Source: an uncultured Collinsella sp. (GTDB lineage: Bacteria; Actinomycetota; Coriobacteriia; Coriobacteriales; Coriobacteriaceae). From it: a stretch of 64,000 nucleotides of DNA. The notes under the pieces were generated by a model, which was not told the origin of the DNA, made no database searches, and saw nothing but the letters and a program-made list of their open reading frames with translations. The DNA lies in assembly GCA_958427145.1 (NCBI GenBank), contig CAUAAZ010000008.1:16042-80041 (forward strand), written 5' to 3'. Each line of letters opens with the position of its first letter. Within the stretch, counting starts at the first letter, position 1. Positions 58,622-64,000 of this stretch are shown in pieces. The translations under genes and the position numbers were made by a program.

Positions 58622-59889
58622 GCCCGAAAGAAAGGTAGGAGGCCATGACGAAAGGTCTGCACGTGCCTTCCGAGATCGGCAAGCTCAGGAAGGTCTGCCT
58701 GCACCGTCCCGGCGACGAGCTCCTCAACCTGCCGCCCGACGAGCTCGAGCGACTCCTGTTCGACGACGTCCCGTTCCTGGAGGTCGCGCAGCAGGAGCAC
58801 GACACCTTCGCCCAGATCCTGAGGGACCAGGGTGTGGAGGTCCTCTATCTCGAGAACCTCGTCGCCGAGGTGTTCGACCAGGTCCCCGGCGCCCGCGCCG
58901 AGTTCACCGACCAGTACATCGCCGAGGCGGGCATCCGCGGCCAGCACATGCCGCAGATCGTCCGCGAGAAGCTGGACTCCATCGAGGACAACCTCGAGTT
59001 CGTCAAGAAGACCATGGCCGGCATGACCAAGTCCGAGATCGACATGCCCCTCACGGCGTCCACGACCCTCGACTCCCTGGTCAACTCCGAGTCCGAGTCC
59101 GACCTGATCATCGACCCGATGCCCAACCTCTACTTCACCCGCGACCCGTTCGCGGTCGTCGGCGAGGGCGTCAACCTCAACCGCATGTACTCGGTCACCC
59201 GCAACCGCGAGACCCTGTACGGCAAGTACGTCTTCAAGTACCACCCCGACTACAAGGACGTCTCGCTGTACTTCCGCCGCGACTGCCAGTTCCACACCGA
59301 GGGCGGCGACGTGCTGAACATCAACGAGAAGACCCTCGCCGTCGGCATCTCCCAGCGCACCCAGGCCGCCGCGATCGACGTCATGGCCCAGAACATCTTC
59401 TGGAACTCCGACTCCAAGGTCGAGCGCATCCTGGCCTTCGACATCCCGGTCTCGCGCGCCTTCATGCACCTCGACACGGTCTTCACCCAGATCGACGTCG
59501 ATAAGTTCACGATCCACCCCGCCATCATGGGCACCCTGCGCGTCTACGAGCTGACCGCCGGCAAGAACCCGGGCGACGTGAACATCCGCCTGATCGAGGA
59601 CACCCTCGAGCACGTCCTGGAGGACGCCACCGGCGTCGACCAGGTCAAGCTGATCCCCTGCGGCGGCGGCGACCCGATCGCGGCCTCCCGCGAGCAGTGG
59701 AACGACGGCTCCAACACCCTGTGCGTCGAGCCCGGCAAGATCTGCGTCTACGCCCGCAACACCGTCACCAACGACGTGCTGTACAAGGAGGGCCTGGACC
59801 TTCTCGTCGTGCCCTCCGCCGAGCTCTCCCGCGGCCGCGGCGGCCCGCGCTGCATGAGCATGCCCTTCTGGCGCGAGGACCTCTAAGTC
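58622..59889. repeat. direct repeat, arcA copy 2 (partner 55533-56800)
   Basis: Second member of the roughly 1.27-kb repeat. Outside it the two loci share only short promoter and leader blocks. Confidence 0.85.
58645..59886 (+). CDS. arcA: arginine deiminase, second copy
   Basis: This 413-residue copy is identical in protein sequence to the first and appears identical at DNA level too. It is followed by arcB after 105 bases, so it is the copy in the conventional arcA-arcB order. Its promoter and leader share short blocks with copy 1 but are otherwise diverged, which implies separate control of identical enzymes, or recent gene conversion limited to the coding region. Confidence 0.95.
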   Translation: MTKGLHVPSEIGKLRKVCLHRPGDELLNLPPDELERLLFDDVPFLEVAQQEHDTFAQILRDQGVEVLYLENLVAEVFDQVPGARAEFTDQYIAEAGIRGQHMPQIVREKLDSIEDNLEFVKKTMAGMTKSEIDMPLTASTTLDSLVNSESESDLIIDPMPNLYFTRDPFAVVGEGVNLNRMYSVTRNRETLYGKYVFKYHPDYKDVSLYFRRDCQFHTEGGDVLNINEKTLAVGISQRTQAAAIDVMAQNIFWNSDSKVERILAFDIPVSRAFMHLDTVFTQIDVDKFTIHPAIMGTLRVYELTAGKNPGDVNIRLIEDTLEHVLEDATGVDQVKLIPCGGGDPIAASREQWNDGSNTLCVEPGKICVYARNTVTNDVLYKEGLDLLVVPSAELSRGRGGPRCMSMPFWREDL

Positions 59890-59895
59890 TTTCCG

Positions 59896-59947
59896 TTTCC
59901 GGTGCGGTCCCCCTACAACCGCACCGGCTTCGCCCGTTAAACGGGCA
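59896..59947 (+). terminator. two hairpins between arcA copy 2 and arcB
   Basis: CCGGTGCGGT/ACCGCACCGG (about 59899-59927) and GCCCGTT/AACGGGC (about 59932-59946) follow the stop. Neither has a T-run; they may stabilise or separate the messages. Confidence 0.5.
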
Positions 59948-59991
59948 CCACTAATACTTACGTAATTCATTTCTTCGAAAGGAATCAAACC

Positions 59992-60987
59992 ATGGGTGTT
60001 AACCTTTCCGGCCGTAGCTTCCTCAAGCTTCTCGACCTCACCACCGAGGAGATCGAGTACCTGCTCAAGCTCTCCAAGAACTTCAAGGATATGAAGCGCG
60101 CTGGCGTTCCGCACCGCTATCTCGAGGGCAAGAACATCGTTCTGCTCTTCCAGAAGACCTCTACTCGTACCCGCTGCGCCTTCGAGGTCGGCGGCATGGA
60201 TCTGGGCATGGGCGTCACCTACCTCGATCCGGGTTCGTCGCAGATGGGCAAGAAGGAGTCCATCGAGGACACTGCCCGCGTTCTCGGCCGCATGTATGAC
60301 GGCATCGAGTTCCGTGGCTTTGCCCAGGACGACGTCGAGGAGCTCGCTGCTAAGTCCGGCGTGCCCGTGTGGAACGGCCTGACCACCGAGTGGCACCCCA
60401 CCCAGATGCTCGCCGACATCCTGACCGTCCAGGAGAACTTCAACTACGACATCAAGGGCAAGACCCTCGTCTTCATGGGCGACTGCAAGAACAATGTCGC
60501 TCGCTCCCTCATGGTCGTCTGCTCCAAGCTCGGCATGAACTTCGTGGCCTGCGGCCCCGAGGAGTGCATGCCCGCTGACGACGTCATCGAGGCCTGCAAG
60601 CCCATCGCCAAGGCTAACGGCTGCACCATCAAGCTGACCACCGACGTCAAGGACGGCGTCACCGGTGCCGACGTTATCTACACCGACGTGTGGGTCTCCA
60701 TGGGCGAGCCCGACGAGGTCTGGGCCGAGCGCATCGCTCAGCTCACCCCGTATCGTGTCACCTCCGAGGTCATGGCTATGGCCAACCCGGGTGCCATCTT
60801 CCTGCACTGCCTGCCCAGCTTCCACGACACCAACACCACCATTGGCGCCGAGAAGTGCGAGCAGTTCGGCATCACCGAGCAGGAGGTCACCGACGAGGTC
60901 TTCGAGAGCCCCGCTTCCAAGGTCTTCGACGAGGCCGAGAACCGCATGCACACCATCAAGGCTGTCATGTACGCCACGCTCAAGTAA
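59992..60987 (+). CDS. arcB: ornithine carbamoyltransferase
   Basis: The 331-residue protein has the carbamoyl phosphate motif STRTR (about residue 56), the HPTQ motif and HCLPSFHD for ornithine/citrulline. In the deiminase pathway it splits citrulline with phosphate to ornithine and carbamoyl phosphate. Position after arcA and before an antiporter supports the catabolic role (arcB) over the anabolic argF. GAAAGGAA lies upstream. The carbamate kinase that should use the carbamoyl phosphate is not in the window. Confidence 0.93.
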   Translation: MGVNLSGRSFLKLLDLTTEEIEYLLKLSKNFKDMKRAGVPHRYLEGKNIVLLFQKTSTRTRCAFEVGGMDLGMGVTYLDPGSSQMGKKESIEDTARVLGRMYDGIEFRGFAQDDVEELAAKSGVPVWNGLTTEWHPTQMLADILTVQENFNYDIKGKTLVFMGDCKNNVARSLMVVCSKLGMNFVACGPEECMPADDVIEACKPIAKANGCTIKLTTDVKDGVTGADVIYTDVWVSMGEPDEVWAERIAQLTPYRVTSEVMAMANPGAIFLHCLPSFHDTNTTIGAEKCEQFGITEQEVTDEVFESPASKVFDEAENRMHTIKAVMYATLK

Positions 60988-60999
60988 GAGCATCTAGCA

Positions 61000-61044
61000 T
61001 CTCGCTCGGGGTGTATTGCTGCACACCCCGAGCGGTTTTATCTG
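61000..61044 (+). terminator. terminator after arcB
   Basis: CGCTCGGGGTGT pairs with ACACCCCGAGCG, followed by GTTTT. Confidence 0.85.
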
Positions 61045-61134
61045 GTAATAATCTCGCATCAAGCGGCAGGCACGGCACGGAAGAGCCGCTTCTGGCGAGA
61101 TCAGTAAATGATTTATGAAGGGGGGATGAGAACT

Positions 61135-62613
61135 ATGACTGAGACCGCTAAGAAAAAGCGCGGTATGCCTTCATCGTTCACCATTCTTCTTGCTCTGCTG
61201 GCAATTGTCGCAGTGATTACCGTTATCGTCTCCGGCACGTCCGGCGGCGCGGTTACTGCCGCCCGTCTGAGCGATTTCTGCACCGCCCCGATTAAGGGCT
61301 TCGCTGACGCTCTGCCCGTCTGCCTCTTCGTTATGATCCTGGGCGGCTTCCTCGGTATGATGACCGAGACCGGCGCCCTGGACAACGGCATCGCCGTTCT
61401 GGTGCAGAAGCTTAAGGGCAACGAGATTATGCTCATTCCCGTGCTGATGCTCATCTTCTCCCTCGGTGGTACCACCTATGGTATGTGCGAGGAGACCGTT
61501 CCCTTCTACGCCCTGCTTGCCGCTACCATGATGGCCGCTGGCTTCGACCCCATGGTCGGTGCCGCTACCGTCCTGCTCGGCGCTGGCTGCGGCTGCCTGG
61601 GCTCCACGGTTAACCCGTTCGCCGTCGGCGCTGCCGTCGACGCTCTGACCGGCGTTGGCATTGAGGTCAACCAGTCCATCATCATCGGCCTCGGTGCCGT
61701 CCTGTGGATTGTCACTACCGCTATGTCCATCTTCTTCGTGATGAGCTACGCCAAGAAGGTCAAGGCTGACAAGGGTTCCACCATCCTGTCGATGCAGGAG
61801 CTCAAGGACGCCGAAGAGGCTCACGGCAAGGCTGCTTCCGAGGTCCACAAGGAGGTCAAGCTCACCGGTCGTCAGAAGGGTGTTCTGATTGCCTTCGCCT
61901 TCACCTTCGTCGTCATGATCGTCGGCTTCATTCCGCTGGCCGACCTCAACGAGGGCGTCGCTAACTTCTTCGACGCTGGCGCTGTCTACGACGCCGACGG
62001 TAACGCCGTCGTCCAGGGCTGGTCTGCCCTGATCACCGGCCTGCCCATTGGCCAGTGGTACTTCGACGAGGCTTCCACCTGGTTCTTCCTCATGGCCGTC
62101 CTGATCGGTATCATCGGTGGCCTGTCCGAGAAGCAGATCGTTAACACCTTTATCACCGGCGCTGCCGACATGATGTCCGTTGTTCTCGTCATCGCCCTCG
62201 CCCGTGGTATCTCCGTCCTCATGGCTAACACCGGCCTCGACGTCTTCGTCCTCGACGCTGCCGCCAATGCTCTGGCTGGCCTGTCCGGCGTGATCTTCGC
62301 TCCCATGAGCTTCCTGGTCTACTTCGGCCTGTCCTTCCTGATCCCCTCGACCTCTGGTATGGCTACCGTCTCCATGCCCATCATGGGACCGCTGGCTGTT
62401 AAGCTCGGCTTCTCGCCCGAGGTCATGGTCATGATCTTCTCCGCCGCCATCGGTGTCGTGAACCTGTTCACCCCGACCTCCGGCGCCATCATGGGCGGTC
62501 TCGCCCTGGCCAAGATCGAGTGGACGACCTGGCTCAAGTTTGCCCTTAAGCTCATCGTCGCTCTCTCCGTCGTCTGCGCCGTCATCCTGACCGTCGCCTG
62601 CGTGCTGCTCTAA
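61135..62613 (+). CDS. YfcC family amino acid antiporter/permease
   Basis: The 492-residue membrane protein has 11-13 hydrophobic segments and the YfcC/C4-dicarboxylate-uptake-like features GGTTYGMCEETVPFYALL and LIPSTSGMATVSMPIMGPLA in re-entrant regions. Placed after arcA-arcB it probably exchanges arginine for ornithine, the role ArcD plays in other bacteria, although it is not of the ArcD type. The ATG at 61135 is chosen because GGGGGG lies at usable distance; the ATG at 61126 abuts it. Confidence 0.85.
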   Translation: MTETAKKKRGMPSSFTILLALLAIVAVITVIVSGTSGGAVTAARLSDFCTAPIKGFADALPVCLFVMILGGFLGMMTETGALDNGIAVLVQKLKGNEIMLIPVLMLIFSLGGTTYGMCEETVPFYALLAATMMAAGFDPMVGAATVLLGAGCGCLGSTVNPFAVGAAVDALTGVGIEVNQSIIIGLGAVLWIVTTAMSIFFVMSYAKKVKADKGSTILSMQELKDAEEAHGKAASEVHKEVKLTGRQKGVLIAFAFTFVVMIVGFIPLADLNEGVANFFDAGAVYDADGNAVVQGWSALITGLPIGQWYFDEASTWFFLMAVLIGIIGGLSEKQIVNTFITGAADMMSVVLVIALARGISVLMANTGLDVFVLDAAANALAGLSGVIFAPMSFLVYFGLSFLIPSTSGMATVSMPIMGPLAVKLGFSPEVMVMIFSAAIGVVNLFTPTSGAIMGGLALAKIEWTTWLKFALKLIVALSVVCAVILTVACVLL

Positions 62614-62621
62614 GTACCCAA

Positions 62622-62700
62622 CGGGTACCCCACGGAAACCTTGACGATCCTGTAGAGGATCACCTGGTCATCGTCTGTCCGGTGGGGTAAACCCACCGGT
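62622..62700 (+). ncRNA. multi-helix 3'-UTR region after the antiporter gene
   Basis: TACCCCACGGA (about 62626) can pair with TCCGGTGGGGTA (about 62680), enclosing GACGAT/ATCGTC and GATCC/GGATC. CCGGTGGG/CCCACCGG forms an alternative hairpin. Two mutually exclusive folds are possible. The role is unknown. Confidence 0.35.
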
Positions 62701-62714
62701 AGACTCCTACCTTT

Positions 62715-62756
62715 AGCCCCCTTCCGTTCCGTGCGCGGGAGGGGGCGCTCTTGTGT
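62715..62756 (+). terminator. terminator after the antiporter gene
   Basis: AGCCCCCTTCC pairs with GGGAGGGGGCGCT with small irregularities, followed by CTTGT. Confidence 0.55.
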
Positions 62757-62903
62757 TCCGGCTTTTTACCAAACGCCGGAACCACTCGACGCTGCGCGCC
62801 GTCCAGAACGACAATTTGTCATTCAAAAGGCAAGGCATGACCAAAAGGTCTATGCCTTGCCTTTTTCATGCCAACTTGTACGTTCTGGACGGCGCTCGCT
62901 GTC
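62755..62903 (+). ncRNA. structured 3'-UTR element, family A copy 4
   Basis: Hairpin H1 GTTCCGGC/GCCGGAAC (62755-62762, 62775-62782) has loop TTTTTACCAAAC. Then CTCGACGCTGCGCG, a perfect 15-bp outer helix (62796-62810 with 62881-62895), TTCA, a 14-bp inner helix (62825-62838 with 62852-62865), TTCATGCCAACTTG, and CGCTCGCTGT at the end. Loops and linkers match copy 1 while every helix has a new sequence. Confidence 0.6.
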
Positions 62904-62969
62904 CGTCCTCTGCCTGCGGTGCTTTCCATTGTTGATGCAGAGGGCGCTTTGCCTACTCTGGTGCCCGTT

Positions 62970-63000
62970 CGCTCATATGACCCAATCCGCTGTCAAGAGC
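62970..63000 (-). mobile_element. possible right end of the IS110 element
   Basis: On the minus strand GGCTCTTGACAGCGGATTGG faces outward, with TTGACA (62996-62991). Many IS110-type elements carry an outward -35 box at this end. The exact boundary cannot be fixed here. Confidence 0.3.
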
Positions 63001-63006
63001 CACAAT

Positions 63007-63042
63007 GGCCCCGCCGACCGCTTGCAATCGGTCGGCGGGGCC
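63007..63042. terminator. 14-bp GC hairpin downstream of the transposase
   Basis: GGCCCCGCCGACCG (63007-63020) pairs perfectly with 63029-63042. There is no T-run, so termination is uncertain. Confidence 0.45.
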
Positions 63043-63252
63043 TGCCGTTGAACCCGTCCCGGTCCGCCCCCGGCATGTCGTCGACGCCCTCGGCTCAGTC
63101 TCATATCCGCGGATACCGCTCCGGCGGCCCGCAATCCTCTCCTTCGGCGGGGCTCCCCAAGTCTGACTACGCGCATGCGGCCGCTGCCGCGCGCCCAGCG
63201 AAAGCGGGGGTATCCCCGAAGGCTGCCCGGCTCGCCGGGACGGGGGCTATGT

Positions 63253-64000
63253 CTATTCGGTTGCCTCCCGGCACATCGCGCCGAGGGCCCACAGCCACCT
63301 CACGAGCTCGGCGGCGGTGGCGGCGTTCGCCTTCGCCTGGGACATGCCCCTGGCGAGCATCTCCTCGCGGCGCCGGAGCAGGCGCTCGGAACCCTTCCTC
63401 CCGTGCATCCTCACCTCGAGCGGGACGCCGCTGCCCTTGGGCATCAGCTTCGGTTGGTGGCTCGCCTGGACGTAGCACCAGGACCCCTCGACTGCCAACC
63501 TCCTGACGAGGGCGTTGCCGGCCCCGCTGATCCCGCCGAGGCGCACGGAGTCCGCGCTCGACCTCTGCTTCGGGGCGAGGCCGAAGTAGGCCGTCACCTG
63601 CCTGCCGGAGCGGAACCTCGAGAAGTCGCCGACCTCGGACGCGAAGGCGGCGGCGAGCGCGAGCCCGCACCCCTTGATCGACTGGAGCGCCTCGACCTCC
63701 GCCGAGAGGGGGCCCGCCGCGACGGCGGCCCTGTACTCGGCGAGGAGGTCGTCGCGCGTCTCGGCGGCCGCCTCGACCTCGTTCCTCAGCGCCGCAAGCG
63801 CCCGGATGCCGCCGTCGTCGGCGGGGTGTATGCCGTCGAGCCACCTGAGGAAGTCGTACGTCCAGTACCTCCGGGGGTTTCCGGCCGGCGTCGTGCCGCC
63901 GTAGGCGTAGCCGCGGCGGGCCAGGAACGCCAGGAGCCGCTGCTTTGTTAGCGTCAATGTAATTTTCACCATTTCCACCAACGCATTTTCGCCAATCGCG
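63253..64000 (-). CDS. IS110 family transposase, C-terminal part
   Basis: The frame has no stop up to the right edge (reading AIGENALVEMVKITLTLTKQ before the first visible Met), so the N-terminal RuvC-like DEDD domain lies outside. The visible part contains the Transposase_20 region LQSIKGCGLALAAAFASEVG, FGLAPKQRSS, and GGISGAGNALVRRLAVEGSWCYVQ, with the C-terminal Ser/Gly motif typical of IS110. GC content is very high compared with neighbours, consistent with transfer. The guide (bridge) RNA of such elements would be outside the window if it lies at the left end. Confidence 0.85.
   Translation of the reverse strand, partial: AIGENALVEMVKITLTLTKQRLLAFLARRGYAYGGTTPAGNPRRYWTYDFLRWLDGIHPADDGGIRALAALRNEVEAAAETRDDLLAEYRAAVAAGPLSAEVEALQSIKGCGLALAAAFASEVGDFSRFRSGRQVTAYFGLAPKQRSSADSVRLGGISGAGNALVRRLAVEGSWCYVQASHQPKLMPKGSGVPLEVRMHGRKGSERLLRRREEMLARGMSQAKANAATAAELVRWLWALGAMCREATE

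Larger units (their letters stand above)
58072..58644. other. 573-base AT-rich regulatory region upstream of the second arcA
   Basis: After a terminator it holds two ACGGTA motifs 20 bases apart (58244, 58264), an AT-rich stretch, the promoter with CCGTTC repeats near 58497-58562 and a leader resembling that of copy 1. No protein gene is seen. Confidence 0.7.
62614..63252. other. 639-base non-coding region between the antiporter and the IS110 transposase
   Basis: It contains a multi-helix region at 62622-62700, a terminator near 62715-62750, family A element A4 (62755-62903), a probable IS right end near 62975-63000 and a 14-bp hairpin at 63007-63042. The rest is GC-rich with no supported gene. 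Confidence 0.6.

Noticed and set aside
58570..60993. 807-codon frame antisense to arcA copy 2 and arcB (and its 492-codon counterpart under copy 1)
   Set aside because: Same cause as above; it covers two known genes and their spacer with a repetitive Gly/Val/Asp/Leu composition and no ribosome-binding site.
62868..63506. 212-codon plus-strand frame across the IS end
   Set aside because: Pro/Arg/Ser-rich shadow of the high-GC transposase region.

Overview
The window looks like a chromosomal segment of a high-GC, anaerobic, fermentative actinomycete of the class Coriobacteriia, most likely Collinsella or a close relative. This is inferred from gene content (arginine deiminase pathway, acetate/lactate fermentation, acetylase-type diaminopimelate synthesis, D-Asp ligase/racemase pair, ECF transporter) and protein style, not from a database match. 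I see no rRNA, tRNA or CRISPR array.

Layout. 1-5.4 kb: end of a xylulokinase, tatD, tcdA, an ArsR/SdpI pair and ettA. 5.6-8 kb: two surface or hypothetical genes. 8.2-15 kb: nadE, an aminotransferase, L-lactate dehydrogenase, a DUF2974 hydrolase and a nucleoid-associated protein. 15.2-20.6 kb: a lysine operon on the minus strand in which LysA and DapA share one uninterrupted frame, followed by dapB and dapH, under a lysine riboswitch; an M20 deacetylase gene diverges from it. 20.7-24.3 kb: a HigBA toxin-antitoxin pair, a lipoprotein whose Shine-Dalgarno lies inside a perfect hairpin, and an HTH/Ser-Thr kinase pair. 24.4-28.7 kb: a secreted lysozyme-like protein, a MOSC protein, and an ATP-grasp ligase with an Asp/Glu racemase. 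28.8-32.4 kb: an ECF transporter preceded by a leader peptide with three consecutive Trp codons and an attenuator, which points to tryptophan. 32.5-35.8 kb: a sortase-anchored C69 dipeptidase interrupted by a one-base frameshift, a 30-residue membrane protein and a lipid kinase. 35.8-42.2 kb: RNase D, a Zn peptidase, xseA/xseB, HIT, and a LysR/MFS pair. 42.3-46 kb: two tandem acetate kinases convergent with pta. 46-55 kb: glf and a glycosyltransferase, an S58 peptidase, maf, a PfpI-like protein, an RNA m5U methyltransferase and ppk1. 55.5-62.6 kb: arginine deiminase in two copies of identical sequence around an aminotransferase, then ornithine carbamoyltransferase and a YfcC-type antiporter; no carbamate kinase is in view. 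The right edge is an IS110-family transposase running out of the window.

The most unusual signal is non-coding. Two families of structured elements lie in 3'-untranslated regions. Family A has four copies (after ettA, dapH, the ECF S gene and the YfcC gene). Family B has two copies (after the glycosyltransferase and after the S58 peptidase). Every copy is in the sense orientation relative to the gene it follows. Within a family the single-stranded parts are conserved, while the helices change sequence completely yet still pair. I do not recognise either family.
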